Source: DAIUFH01 sp036844705
Lineage (GTDB): Bacteria > Bacillota > Clostridia > Tissierellales > Tissierellaceae
DNA: 36,807 bases
Assembly (NCBI GenBank): GCA_036844705.1
Contig: DAIUFH010000014.1
Location: forward strand, 1 to 36,807
Reading direction: 5' to 3'
In this document: one piece after another, positions 16,631-25,765 of the stretch
Position numbering within the stretch: position 1 is the stretch's first letter
How the letters are laid out: each line of letters starts with the position of its first letter
Position numbers and translations under genes: made by a program
Notes under the pieces: model-generated
The model's input: only the letters and a program-made list of their open reading frames with translations
What the model was told of the DNA's origin: nothing
Database searches by the model: none

Positions 16631-18013
16631 ATGGACAACTCAAAAAAAGTCAAAAGTAGTGGTAAAGCACTAATCCCATTTCTAATTTTTATTTTAGTAT
16701 ATATGGGAACTGGATTGATTCTTCAATTTCAGGGAGTAGACATGGCATTTTATCAATTACCAGCACCAGTTGCAGCACTTGTAGCAATTATATTTGCATT
16801 TATTATGTTTAAAGGCAGCATTGATGACAAGTTCAATACATTTATTAAAGGGTGTGGAGACGAAAATATTATTATTATGTGTATAATTTTCATCCTAGCT
16901 GGAGCGTTTTCCACCGTTTCATCATCAATGGGAGCAGTTGAATCAACTGTAAATTTTGCATTAACCTTAGTTCCAGCACAATATATCACAGCAGGTATCT
17001 TTATTATTGCATGTTTTATCTCATTGGCTACTGGTACATCTGTAGGAACTATAGTTGCAGTTGGACCAATTGCAGTGGGATTGGCAGAAAAAGGTGGTTT
17101 ACATATGCCACTTGTTATAGCAGCATTAATGGGTGGTTCAATGTTTGGTGACAATTTATCTGTAATTTCCGATACCACAATAGCAGCTACAAGAACCCAA
17201 GGCTGCGAAATGAGAGATAAGTTCAGATGCAATATTATGATGGCTTTACCTGCAGCTGTACTTACAGTTATTCTTTTGCTTATATTTGGAAAACCAGTTC
17301 AAACTGTAGCAGCTGAAATCAATTCTTATAACATAGTAAAAATGGTGCCTTATATATTGGTATTATTAGCCTCATTAATTGGTGTAAATGTATTTGTTGT
17401 ATTAACTGCAGGAATTTTATCATCAGGTATTATTGGATTACTCTATGGAAATTTTACCTTGCTGGTTTTAGGACAACAAGTTTATGAAGGTTTCGCAGGC
17501 ATGTTTGAAATATTTATCCTGTCAATATTAATTGGTGGACTTTCCTATATGGTTGCGGAAGAAGGTGGAATCCAATGGATATTGGAAAAGGTAAAAGGAA
17601 TGATAAAGGGAAGAAAGTCAGCAGAGATAGGTATAGCGGCATTAGTAGGCTTAACAGATATGGCTACAGCCAACAATACAGTTGCTATCATTATAAATGG
17701 ACCTATTGCTAAGGAATTATGTCACGAGTACAAGGTAGACCCTAGAAGATCAGCTTCGTTGCTAGACTCTTTCTCATGTATAATGCAGGGTTTAATTCCT
17801 TATGGAGCACAAATGTTAATAGCAGTGGGCTTCACAAATGGATTAGTGAGTCCATTTCAAGTAATACCTCTTATCTGGTATGTACTATTCCTTGCTATAT
17901 TTGCTATATTCTCGATTTTTGTTCCGTATACTGATGGAGCAATTAAAAATGACCTATGGAATTTTGAACATGACATGCCTGAAAGTAAATTAGCTATGAA
18001 AAAAGAAGTTTAA
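16631..18013 (+). CDS. NhaC-family Na+/H+ antiporter-like transporter, probable methionine uptake
   Basis: A polytopic membrane protein of 460 residues with about 11-12 hydrophobic segments, belonging to the NhaC/ion-transporter superfamily. Typical stretches are SLATGTSVGTIVAVGPIA near residue 132, GGSMFGDNLSVISDTTIAAT near 167 and LVGLTDMATANNTVAIIING near 338. Some NhaC-like proteins in Bacillota are amino-acid carriers, including methionine transporters. The placement between a sigma-54 activator and methionine gamma-lyase makes methionine import the best guess, with Na+/H+ exchange the alternative. The ATG at 16631 follows AGGAGG. The 55-bp gap before it holds only a short hairpin (about 16582-16606) and no independent promoter. 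Confidence 0.85.
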   Translation: MDNSKKVKSSGKALIPFLIFILVYMGTGLILQFQGVDMAFYQLPAPVAALVAIIFAFIMFKGSIDDKFNTFIKGCGDENIIIMCIIFILAGAFSTVSSSMGAVESTVNFALTLVPAQYITAGIFIIACFISLATGTSVGTIVAVGPIAVGLAEKGGLHMPLVIAALMGGSMFGDNLSVISDTTIAATRTQGCEMRDKFRCNIMMALPAAVLTVILLLIFGKPVQTVAAEINSYNIVKMVPYILVLLASLIGVNVFVVLTAGILSSGIIGLLYGNFTLLVLGQQVYEGFAGMFEIFILSILIGGLSYMVAEEGGIQWILEKVKGMIKGRKSAEIGIAALVGLTDMATANNTVAIIINGPIAKELCHEYKVDPRRSASLLDSFSCIMQGLIPYGAQMLIAVGFTNGLVSPFQVIPLIWYVLFLAIFAIFSIFVPYTDGAIKNDLWNFEHDMPESKLAMKKEV

Positions 18014-18059
18014 TTAATAATAATTTTAAATATTTGACCTAATAAAAGGAGGATTTACA

Positions 18060-19274
18060 ATGAATAAGGAAAAAATGAGCAACATGAAGTTTTCAACAAG
18101 AGCAGTACATGCTGGATATCAAAAAAATGAACACGGAGCACTTGCTACTCCTATATATCAAACATCAACATTTATATTTGATTCAGCGGAACAAGGTGGT
18201 AGACGATTTGCATTGGAAGAAGGTGGATATATTTATTCAAGATTAGGTAATCCAACGAATACACAAGTAGAAGAAAAACTTGCAAATCTGGAAAATGGAG
18301 AAGCAGCTGTATCTACAGCATCTGGTATTGGCGCTATTACATCCGTTATTTGGGCAGCTGTTAGTGCAGGAGATCATATTGTTGCAGCAAAAACATTGTA
18401 TGGCTGTACATTTGCTTTCTTAAACCATGGTTTATCAAGATTTGGTGTAGAGGTAACTTTTGTAGATACAACTGACCCCGAAAATGTAAGAGCAGCTATG
18501 AAGGAAAATACAAAGGTAATTTACTTAGAAAGTCCAGCTAATCCCAATATGACAATTTCCGATATCGAAGCTATATCAAAGATAGCTCATGAAGTAGAAG
18601 GTTGTATTGTAGTTGTAGACAATACTTATTGTACACCATATTTGCAAAGACCTTTGGATTTAGGTGCTGATGTAGTTGTACATTCTGCTACAAAATACTT
18701 AAATGGACATGGAGACGTAATCGCAGGCTTTGCAGTAGGTAAGCAAGAGTTCATAGATCAAGTAAGATTGGTTGGAATCAAGGATATGACTGGTGCATCT
18801 CTTAGTCCTTTTGATGCATATTTAATCAATAGAGGTATGAAAACATTGGACTTGCGAATGGAAAGACATTGTGCTAATGCCCAAAAGGTAGCTGAATTTT
18901 TAGAATCACATCCAGCGGTCGAAACAATTCAATATCCTGGATTAAAGAGTTTTCAACAATATAGTTTAGCTAAGAAACAAATGTCGTTGCCAGGAGCCAT
19001 GATTGCATTTGAAGTTAAGGGTGGACTAGAGGCAGGAATACAATTAATGAATACAGTAGAACTTTGTACATTGGCAGTTAGCCTTGGAGATACAGAGACG
19101 TTAATTCAACATCCAGCTTCAATGACTCATTCACCTTATACTCCTGAAGAAAGAGCAGAGGCAGGTATTTCTGAAGGATTAGTAAGAATATCCATTGGTC
19201 TTGAAGATCCAGATGATATCATATCGGATTTAAAACAAGCTTTGGACCAATTAGTTCTTGCTACAGCAGAGTAA
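18060..19274 (+). CDS. megL: L-methionine gamma-lyase
   Basis: A PLP enzyme of the Cys/Met-metabolism family that cleaves methionine to methanethiol, ammonia and 2-oxobutyrate. Lys212 in VVHSATKYLNGHGD holds PLP. Tyr114 and Cys116 in TLYGCTFAF are the gamma-lyase pair; Cys116 separates methionine gamma-lyases from cystathionine lyases and synthases. GIKDMTGASLSP near residue 240 is also the gamma-lyase form. At 404 residues the length is usual. The start ATG 18060 follows AGGAGG. It sits 46 bp after the transporter and before a 2-oxoacid:ferredoxin oxidoreductase that can use the 2-oxobutyrate it makes. Confidence 0.93.
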   Translation: MNKEKMSNMKFSTRAVHAGYQKNEHGALATPIYQTSTFIFDSAEQGGRRFALEEGGYIYSRLGNPTNTQVEEKLANLENGEAAVSTASGIGAITSVIWAAVSAGDHIVAAKTLYGCTFAFLNHGLSRFGVEVTFVDTTDPENVRAAMKENTKVIYLESPANPNMTISDIEAISKIAHEVEGCIVVVDNTYCTPYLQRPLDLGADVVVHSATKYLNGHGDVIAGFAVGKQEFIDQVRLVGIKDMTGASLSPFDAYLINRGMKTLDLRMERHCANAQKVAEFLESHPAVETIQYPGLKSFQQYSLAKKQMSLPGAMIAFEVKGGLEAGIQLMNTVELCTLAVSLGDTETLIQHPASMTHSPYTPEERAEAGISEGLVRISIGLEDPDDIISDLKQALDQLVLATAE

Positions 19275-19301
19275 CTGTACCGCATTCGCATTTGTCAGAT
19301 G

Positions 19302-19326
19302 ATAGGTAGGGGTTGTCCCTACCTAT
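19302..19326 (+). repeat. Strong intra-operon hairpin
   Basis: A perfect 10-bp stem, ATAGGTAGGG (19302-19311) with CCCTACCTAT (19317-19326), and a five-base loop lies in the 82-bp gap between megL and nifJ. AT-rich sequence follows without a T-run. It is more likely an RNA-stability or processing element, or a partial terminator tuning expression of the last gene, than a full stop. Confidence 0.6.
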
Positions 19327-19356
19327 TATTAAATTAACTATATAAGGGGGACAAAA

Positions 19357-22300
19357 ATGTTAGGGAAAATGCAAACAATGGATGGGAATACAGCCGCAGC
19401 TTATGTAGCATATGCCTTTACAGATGTAGCTGCAATATATCCAATTACACCATCCTCTGATATGGCGGAGCATGTAGATGAATGGTCCGCAAATGGAAGA
19501 AAAAATATATTTGGTCAGAAAGTATTGGTAACGGAATTACAATCGGAAGCAGGAGCAGCAGGTGCAGTACATGGTGCACTTACAGCAGGAGCATTGTCTT
19601 CTACATATACTGCAAGTCAAGGACTTCTACTAATGATTCCAAATATGTATAAAATAGCAGGTGAATTACAACCAGGAGTGTTCCATGTGGCAGCTAGGGC
19701 ATTATCCACCCATGCACTGAGCATATTTGGTGACCATCAAGATGTAATGGCAGCAAGACAAACGGGCTTTGCAATGATTGCATCAGGAAGTGTACAGGAG
19801 GTAATGGACTTAGGAGGAATAGCTCACTTAGCGGCAATTAAATCAAGTGTTCCATTTTTACACTTCTTTGATGGTTTTAGAACAAGCCATGAACTTCAAA
19901 AGATTGAAGTGATGGATTATGATGATTTTTCTAAATTAGTTGATTATGAAGCAGTAGAAAATTTTAGAAAATCATCATTAAACCCAGAACACCCAGTGAC
20001 AAAGGGGACAGCTCAAAATCCTGATATATACTTTCAAGGTGTAGAAGCATCAAATATATATTATGACAAAGTACCGGATATAGTAAATGATTATATGAAG
20101 GATATAAATAAAATAACGGCAAGAGAATATAAGCCATTTAACTATATAGGACATCCGGAAGCAGAAAGAATAATAGTAGCCATGGGTTCAGTAACAGAAA
20201 CTATAGAAGAAACAGTTGACTACCTAGTGGAGAGAGGAGAAAAGGTTGGGGCTATAAAGGTTAGATTGTATAGACCATTCTCAGCTAAATACTTCTTTGA
20301 TGTATTGCCATGTTCTGTAAAGAAAATAGCAGTATTAGATAGAACAAAGGAAAAAGGAGCAGTAGCAGAGCCACTTCACCTTGATGTAAAGAGTATCTTC
20401 TTTGATAGTAAAGAAGATGTTGAAATAGTAGGAGGAAGATATGGACTAGCATCAAAGGATACAACTCCATCACAAATACTTGCAGTATTTGAAAATCTTA
20501 AAAAGGATAAACCTAAAGATAGATTTACCATAGGTATAATAGATGATGTAACAAATACATCATTGGAAATATCCGAAAATATATCATCAGAACCTAAAGA
20601 TAGAGTAAGATGTAAATTCTGGGGTTTTGGTTCAGATGGAACAGTAGGGGCAAATAAACAGGCAATAAAAATAATTGGGGATAATACAGATATGTATGTT
20701 CAAGCCTACTTCTCATATGATTCAAAGAAATCCGGTGGAGTAACAGTATCTCATCTAAGATTTGGAAAATCACCAATAAAATCAACATATTTAATCTCTA
20801 AGGCAGATTTTGTTTCTTGCTCGAAGCAGTCCTACCTACACCAATATGATATATTAAAGGGACTTAGAAAAGGTGGAACGTTCCTATTGAATACAATTTG
20901 GGAGGGAGATGATTTAGAAAACAATCTTCCTGGGAACGTAAAGAAATATATTTATGATAATGATATTAGCTTTTATACAATAAATGCAACAAAAATAGCA
21001 TCAGAAGTAGGGCTTGGCGGAAGAACAAATATGGTAATGCAGGCAGCATTTTTTAAACTAGCTGAAATTATACCAGTAGAAGAAGCAGTAGAGTACCTTA
21101 AGAAATCCATAAAGGATGAATATGGTGCAAAAGGTGATGATATAGTTAATATGAACTATAGGGCAGTAGACAAAGGTATCGAGTCCCTGGTAAAGGTCGA
21201 GGTAAAAGAAGAATGGAAATATGCAAAGAAAGACGTTTCGGAAACAAATAATTTGCCAAGTTTCATAAAAGGCATAAAGGTTCCAATGGATAGACAAGAA
21301 GGAGATAGTCTCCCGGTAAGTGCATTTATAGACAAGGTAAGAGGAGAAATTCCATCAGGGACAGCAGCATATGAAAAGCGTGGAGTAGCCGTAGAGGTAC
21401 CTATGTGGAAAAAAGAAAACTGTATTCAATGTAATCAATGTTCATTAGTATGTCCTCATGCAGCCATAAGACCATTCCTATTAGATGAAGAAGAGTCAAA
21501 TAATAAACCGGAAGTATTTGAAACAATAGATGCAAAAGGAAAAGGGCTAGAAAGTTTAGAGTTTAGAATTCAAATATCTACACTAGATTGTACAGGATGC
21601 GGGAATTGTGCAGAAGTTTGTCCTTCGAAGAATAAGGCTTTAGAAATGGTTCCGTTTGAACATGAAAATGAAGTACAAGCTAGCAATTGGGAATATGCAA
21701 TTGCAATAGGAAACAAAGAAGATAGAATGGATCAATATTCAATAAAAGGAAGCCAATTTAAGCAACCATTATTACAATTCTCAGGGGCATGTGCCGGTTG
21801 TGGAGAAACACCTTATGCAAAACTAATTACACAGTTATATGGAGATAGGATGCTTATATCTAATGCTTCAGGATGTTCATCTATTTGGGGGGGATCATCA
21901 CCTTCTTCAAGCTTCTGCCCTAATCAAGAGGGGAAAGGGCCTGCATGGGCAAGTTCATTATTTGAAGACAATGCAGAATATGGATATGGTATGGCATTGG
22001 CAAATAGAAAGATTAGAGAAAAAGTTCAATTATTAATGGAAGAATTTATTGATCTTGATATAGACCCTTCATTAAATTCACTATTTAAAGAATGGATAGA
22101 AGGAATAAATGATCCTATAATTTCTAAGAAAACAACTAAAGGTATATTGCCATTATTAAATACTGATACAAAAAATAAAAAAGCCAATGAATTACTAAGA
22201 GAAATTTATAGTAGAAAAGACTATTTAGTAAAGAAATCCGTGTGGGTATTTGGGGGAGACGGATGGGCATACGATATAGGCTATGGTGGACTTGACCATG

Positions 22301-22878
22301 TACTTGCATCTGGCGAGGATATAAATATATTGGTAATGGATACGGAAGTATATTCAAATACAGGAGGGCAATCCTCAAAAGCAACACCAACGGCAGCAGT
22401 AGCAAAATTTGCGGCATCAGGAAAGAAATTAAGGAAAAAAGACCTAGGAATGATGGCTGCAAGCTATGGCTATGTGTATGTAGCTCAAATTGCCCTTGGT
22501 GCAAATATGAACCAAGCGATTAAGGCATTAAAGGAAGCAGAAAGTTATAATGGACCATCAATAATAATAGCATATGCTCCATGTATAAACCATGGAATAA
22601 GAACAGGAATGGGAACAACCATTAGACAGGAAAAAAGAGCAGTTAATTCAGGATATTGGCATCTATATAGATTTGACCCTAGACTTAAAGAAGAAGGTAA
22701 GAATCCATTCCAATTGGATTCAAAGGAACCAACAGAGTCATTTATGGATTTTATTAATTCAGAAATAAGATATACATCATTAAGAAAGACATTCCCGGAC
22801 ATAGCAGATATACTATTTACGGAAGCAGAGAAGGATGCTAAGGAGAAGTATGAAAAGTATGTAAATATGGCAAAATAA
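19357..22878 (+). CDS. nifJ: Pyruvate (2-oxoacid):ferredoxin oxidoreductase
   Basis: A single-chain 1173-residue homodimeric PFOR that oxidatively decarboxylates pyruvate or related 2-oxoacids to acyl-CoA, reducing ferredoxin. The N-terminus has YPITPSSDMAEH. Two [4Fe-4S] motifs, CIQCNQCSLVCPHA (about residue 688) and CTGCGNCAEVCP (about 745), form the ferredoxin-like domain. The TPP-binding part includes CAGCGETPYAK, GGDGWAYDIGYGG (about 968) and NTGGQSSKATPT. The length is standard and no part is missing. Being last in the methionine gene set suggests it converts 2-oxobutyrate to propionyl-CoA, though pyruvate is the usual substrate. The start ATG 19357 follows a GGGGGA site. Confidence 0.96.
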   Translation: MLGKMQTMDGNTAAAYVAYAFTDVAAIYPITPSSDMAEHVDEWSANGRKNIFGQKVLVTELQSEAGAAGAVHGALTAGALSSTYTASQGLLLMIPNMYKIAGELQPGVFHVAARALSTHALSIFGDHQDVMAARQTGFAMIASGSVQEVMDLGGIAHLAAIKSSVPFLHFFDGFRTSHELQKIEVMDYDDFSKLVDYEAVENFRKSSLNPEHPVTKGTAQNPDIYFQGVEASNIYYDKVPDIVNDYMKDINKITAREYKPFNYIGHPEAERIIVAMGSVTETIEETVDYLVERGEKVGAIKVRLYRPFSAKYFFDVLPCSVKKIAVLDRTKEKGAVAEPLHLDVKSIFFDSKEDVEIVGGRYGLASKDTTPSQILAVFENLKKDKPKDRFTIGIIDDVTNTSLEISENISSEPKDRVRCKFWGFGSDGTVGANKQAIKIIGDNTDMYVQAYFSYDSKKSGGVTVSHLRFGKSPIKSTYLISKADFVSCSKQSYLHQYDILKGLRKGGTFLLNTIWEGDDLENNLPGNVKKYIYDNDISFYTINATKIASEVGLGGRTNMVMQAAFFKLAEIIPVEEAVEYLKKSIKDEYGAKGDDIVNMNYRAVDKGIESLVKVEVKEEWKYAKKDVSETNNLPSFIKGIKVPMDRQEGDSLPVSAFIDKVRGEIPSGTAAYEKRGVAVEVPMWKKENCIQCNQCSLVCPHAAIRPFLLDEEESNNKPEVFETIDAKGKGLESLEFRIQISTLDCTGCGNCAEVCPSKNKALEMVPFEHENEVQASNWEYAIAIGNKEDRMDQYSIKGSQFKQPLLQFSGACAGCGETPYAKLITQLYGDRMLISNASGCSSIWGGSSPSSSFCPNQEGKGPAWASSLFEDNAEYGYGMALANRKIREKVQLLMEEFIDLDIDPSLNSLFKEWIEGINDPIISKKTTKGILPLLNTDTKNKKANELLREIYSRKDYLVKKSVWVFGGDGWAYDIGYGGLDHVLASGEDINILVMDTEVYSNTGGQSSKATPTAAVAKFAASGKKLRKKDLGMMAASYGYVYVAQIALGANMNQAIKALKEAESYNGPSIIIAYAPCINHGIRTGMGTTIRQEKRAVNSGYWHLYRFDPRLKEEGKNPFQLDSKEPTESFMDFINSEIRYTSLRKTFPDIADILFTEAEKDAKEKYEKYVNMAK

Positions 22879-22891
22879 TTTTTGAATAACA

Positions 22892-22924
22892 TTTAGGCCT
22901 ATCGGATTTCCCGGTAGGCCTAAA
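22892..22924 (+). terminator. Terminator after nifJ
   Basis: A 14-bp stem, TTTAGGCCTATCGG (22892-22905) with CCGGTAGGCCTAAA (22911-22924), one wobble pair and a five-base loop, closes the methionine block. The tail is AT-rich (ATATATT) rather than a clean T-run. Confidence 0.75.
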
Positions 22925-23033
22925 ATATATTATCTAATACTATTGATAATATATTAAAAATGTGTAATTATAAGTATAAGAAACTCCATAGCAGTAAAAT
23001 AAGTAATAGGAATAAATATTTGGAGGTGGCGTA

Positions 23034-23669
23034 ATGTTTGTAAAGAATCATATGCTCAATAAAGAATTACTTACAATAGTTGAGTTGGATGAAAGTATAG
23101 AAAGCGCACTAAAGAAAATGGCTCAGGGAAATTTTTTATCATTACCTGTAATTAATGATGGCAACCTAATGGGACTGATTATGAAAGAGACAATTTACAG
23201 AGGTTACGTAGAAGCAGGTTATGAAAATTTTCAAGAATATATAACACAGAAAAAGGTGAAGGAGCTATATAATAGTAAGATTCATATAATTCATGAAAAT
23301 GAAGAAATTGAAAATGCATCTCATATATTAGGTCAATTAAGAATACCATTTTTAGCTGTTTTGGATTCTAAGAATCAATTTACTGGGATATTGACTCATC
23401 GTGCAATTTTTGATGCGTTTACTGATATTCTTGGAGCCAACAAAGGTTCTAGGATAGTTGTTGATATGCCTGATATTCCAGGACAGATTGCTAAATTAAC
23501 GACTTTGATTACAGAAGAGAATATTAATATTGAAAGTATAGTAATGATTGACTTAAAAAGGGTTGAGAAGTATGTAAGAGTGGCTCTTAAAATCGAAACA
23601 GATAAACTAGATGATATAATCAATAAGATTAAGGCAGCAGGTTTTATTGTTAATGGTTTCGAAGAATAA
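23034..23669 (+). CDS. CBS-pair and ACT domain protein
   Basis: A 211-residue soluble protein with two CBS motifs (about residues 5-60 and 70-128; GNFLSLPVINDGNLMGLI and LRIPFLAVLDSKNQFTGILTHRAIFD) and a C-terminal ACT domain (about 139-210; VVDMPDIPGQIAKLTTLITEENINIESI). CBS pairs usually bind adenine nucleotides or S-adenosyl-methionine, and ACT domains usually bind amino acids, so this is a likely sensor with no catalytic part. The AcuB-type layout is similar. The ATG at 23034 follows TGGAGGTGG. It lies beyond the terminator of the methionine block, so any link to it is only positional. The target protein is unknown. Confidence 0.85.
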   Translation: MFVKNHMLNKELLTIVELDESIESALKKMAQGNFLSLPVINDGNLMGLIMKETIYRGYVEAGYENFQEYITQKKVKELYNSKIHIIHENEEIENASHILGQLRIPFLAVLDSKNQFTGILTHRAIFDAFTDILGANKGSRIVVDMPDIPGQIAKLTTLITEENINIESIVMIDLKRVEKYVRVALKIETDKLDDIINKIKAAGFIVNGFEE

Positions 23670-23734
23670 AGAAGAATAAATATATAGACATGATATAATA
23701 TTACATAATGATATATTAGGGGGAATAAGAATAT

Positions 23735-24466
23735 ATGAATATTCATATATATAATGATTATGACGAAATGAGTAAGGCAGCTGCTGATTATGTTTATAAT
23801 TTCATTAAGTCCAAACCAAATGCAGTATTAGGTCTTCCGACAGGAAGTACACCTATTGGGATGTATAAAGAACTGATTAAATTATATAAGGAAAATAAAA
23901 TTTCATTTAAGGATATTACAACTTTTAACCTAGACGAGTATGAGAACTTAGATGAATCAAACGTAAATTCTTATCATTACTTTATGTTTGATAATTTCTT
24001 TAACCATATTGATATTGATAAAGAAAATATTAATATATTAAGTGGTACTAATGAAGATTATGAAAAAGAATGCAAGGCGTATGAAGATAAAATTGAAAAG
24101 GCTGGTGGAATTGATTTAATGATATTAGGCCTTGGAATAAATGGTCACGTTGGATTTAACGAACCTTCAGATTATTTTTCTGGAGAAACTTATAGGATAA
24201 AGCTTCATGAGGATACTATAGAAGCAAATTCTCGTTTCTTTGATAATGTTGATGAAGTTCCTAGATATGCCCTTACTATGGGTATTAAATCCATAATGAA
24301 TTGTAAAGAAATACTACTGTTAGCTGGTGGTGGAAATAAGGCAAATGCAATAAAAGGTGCCGTTGAAGGACCAATTACTCCTCAATTACCAGCATCAGTA
24401 CTTCAACTCCATAGTTCTGCAGTATTTATGTTAGATAATGAAAGTGCAAAATTACTAAGTAAATAA
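23735..24466 (+). CDS. nagB: Glucosamine-6-phosphate deaminase
   Basis: This enzyme converts glucosamine-6-phosphate to fructose-6-phosphate and ammonia in amino-sugar breakdown. Signature blocks are VLGLPTGSTPIGMY near residue 32, TFNLDEYENL with the catalytic Asp near 68, and GLGINGHVGFNEPSD with the catalytic His near 130-140. At 243 residues it matches the short Gram-positive form, which lacks the C-terminal allosteric tail of the E. coli enzyme. The start ATG 23735 follows TTAGGGGGA with a slightly long spacer. No nagA or PTS gene is adjacent in the window. Confidence 0.95.
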   Translation: MNIHIYNDYDEMSKAAADYVYNFIKSKPNAVLGLPTGSTPIGMYKELIKLYKENKISFKDITTFNLDEYENLDESNVNSYHYFMFDNFFNHIDIDKENINILSGTNEDYEKECKAYEDKIEKAGGIDLMILGLGINGHVGFNEPSDYFSGETYRIKLHEDTIEANSRFFDNVDEVPRYALTMGIKSIMNCKEILLLAGGGNKANAIKGAVEGPITPQLPASVLQLHSSAVFMLDNESAKLLSK

Positions 24467-24487
24467 CAGATAGCGATCGTGATAACA

Positions 24488-24532
24488 AAACGGCGGTTCT
24501 AATGATAGAACCGCTGTTTAATCTTATTTTTT
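24488..24532. terminator. Bidirectional terminator between nagB and the aminotransferase
   Basis: A 14-bp stem, AAACGGCGGTTCTA (24488-24501) with TAGAACCGCTGTTT (24506-24519) and one G-T pair, has a four-base loop. T-rich sequence follows on the plus strand, and TTTTG follows on the minus strand. It serves both convergent genes. Confidence 0.85.
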
Positions 24533-25594
24533 AAATTCAATCTTACCTAATGCTTCTAAGAAAGCATCTACATCATCTTCAAAGACATATCCCATAACTC
24601 CAACTCTGAATACATCTTCTGCAACCGGTGCAAGACCCCCATTGACGATTATTCCTTGTTCTGCTAATTCTTTAACTATTTTCTTTGCCTTTCCAGGAGC
24701 GTAAACAGCAGTTAGTGTTCTTGATGCACGTTTCTCATCCTTAGGGAAAATATCGTAGCCAAGCTTTCTAACACCCTCAATGATTTTATTTGTGTTTGAA
24801 GTATGTCTTTTATAAACATTATCCAAACCTTCTTCAAATATCATTTTTAGAGCCTCATCAATAGCAAAAACATTGTATATAGCTGGAGTATTTGGTGTTT
24901 GGTTAATTTCATAGAATTTTTTAGCTTTTTTTAAGTCAAAATAGAACTTAGGTATATTTGAAGTTTCAACAGCCTTCCAAGCCTTGTCACTTAAAGATAT
25001 AAAGGAAGTTCCTGCAGGTACCATAAGTGCCTTTTGTGAACTGGATAATAATATATCTATGTTCCATTCGTCCATTTTAAGCTCTAGACCAGCAGCACCA
25101 CTTACCGAGTCTGTACCAAATAATATATCCTTATCTTTCAATGCCTTGCCAAAAGCTTCGAGATCATTATATACTCCTGTTGAGCTTTCATTATGGATAA
25201 CAAATACACCTTTAGTATTTGGAGTAACGTTTTCCATGACTCTCCCAACATCTGCAGCTTCACCAAGTTCAAATTTTACCCTCTTTACATTTAAATTGAA
25301 AGATTCTGCCATAGCTGCGAACTGTTCACTAAAAGTACCTATTACAGGAACAACTATTTCATCACCAAAAGAGAAACAATTTTGTATAGCTGCTTCCATA
25401 GCTCCTGTACCTGATGCAGTAATAATATAAACATCATTTTTTGTATTAAAGATTTTTTTTAATCCTTCCTGTACTCTTCCCTGTATTTCACAGTATTCTT
25501 TCGAGCGGTGTGATATAGATTTCGTATGCATTGCATTTAAGATTCTTTCCGGTACTTCTGTAGGTCCAACCATCATTACAATTTCCTTTTTCAT
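24524..25594 (-). CDS. Class V PLP aminotransferase (alanine/serine/ureidoglycine-glyoxylate type)
   Basis: The second class V aminotransferase of the window (356 residues), with PLP Lys188 in LLSSSQKALMVPAG, ITASGTGAMEA near residue 58 and the PLP-ring Asp in FGTDSVSGAAG near 161. It aligns with the serine-operon enzyme but differs clearly, and it lacks a T-box. Family members use alanine, serine, phosphoserine or (S)-ureidoglycine with glyoxylate or pyruvate. The PucG-like option is attractive because purine or nucleoside genes are nearby, but it is unproven. The ATG is preceded by TTAGGGGGAT. It has its own promoter with a palindrome inside, so it is a single-gene unit. Confidence 0.85.
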   Translation of the reverse strand: MKKEIVMMVGPTEVPERILNAMHTKSISHRSKEYCEIQGRVQEGLKKIFNTKNDVYIITASGTGAMEAAIQNCFSFGDEIVVPVIGTFSEQFAAMAESFNLNVKRVKFELGEAADVGRVMENVTPNTKGVFVIHNESSTGVYNDLEAFGKALKDKDILFGTDSVSGAAGLELKMDEWNIDILLSSSQKALMVPAGTSFISLSDKAWKAVETSNIPKFYFDLKKAKKFYEINQTPNTPAIYNVFAIDEALKMIFEEGLDNVYKRHTSNTNKIIEGVRKLGYDIFPKDEKRASRTLTAVYAPGKAKKIVKELAEQGIIVNGGLAPVAEDVFRVGVMGYVFEDDVDAFLEALGKIEFKK

Positions 25595-25625
25595 GTTTAA
25601 TCCCCCTAATCTATTATTTACTAAT

Positions 25626-25655
25626 ATTATATACCATTTACCATAGGTAAATCAA
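25626..25655 (-). promoter_or_regulatory. Promoter with internal palindrome for the class V aminotransferase
   Basis: On the minus strand TTGATT (25655-25650) and TATAAT (25631-25626) are separated by 18 bases. Between them, slightly overlapping the -35, lies the perfect palindrome TTTACC-ATA-GGTAAA (25637-25651, as written on +). A repressor bound there would block the promoter. Confidence 0.65.
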
Positions 25656-25715
25656 CTACTATTAGTATATAAATTTGGAATAAATATAATGAATAATATT
25701 CATATTGAAATAAAA

Positions 25716-25739
25716 AAGAGCCAAAAAATTTTGGCTCTT
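25716..25739 (-). terminator. Intrinsic terminator of the isomerase-amidohydrolase operon
   Basis: The stem pairs AAGAGCCAAA with TTTGGCTCTT, and on the minus strand a run of six T follows (25716-25711 and beyond). It lies 27 bases past the stop of the amidohydrolase gene, so it ends the minus-strand operon. Confidence 0.88.
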
Positions 25740-25765
25740 AAATTTCTCAATATACAATATATAAT

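Noticed and set aside
16576..18059. Possible SAM (S-box) riboswitch in front of the methionine genes
   Set aside because: The intergenic gaps are about 50 bases and have no S-box features; the pathway is catabolic and has a sigma-54 promoter.
23694..23699. TATAAT before nagB as a separate promoter
   Set aside because: No acceptable -35 is found at 16-18 bases, so it may be chance in AT-rich DNA.
24984..25430. A 148-codon plus-strand frame inside the class V aminotransferase gene
   Set aside because: It is antisense to a well-conserved enzyme, has no ribosome site, and its composition follows the opposite strand.
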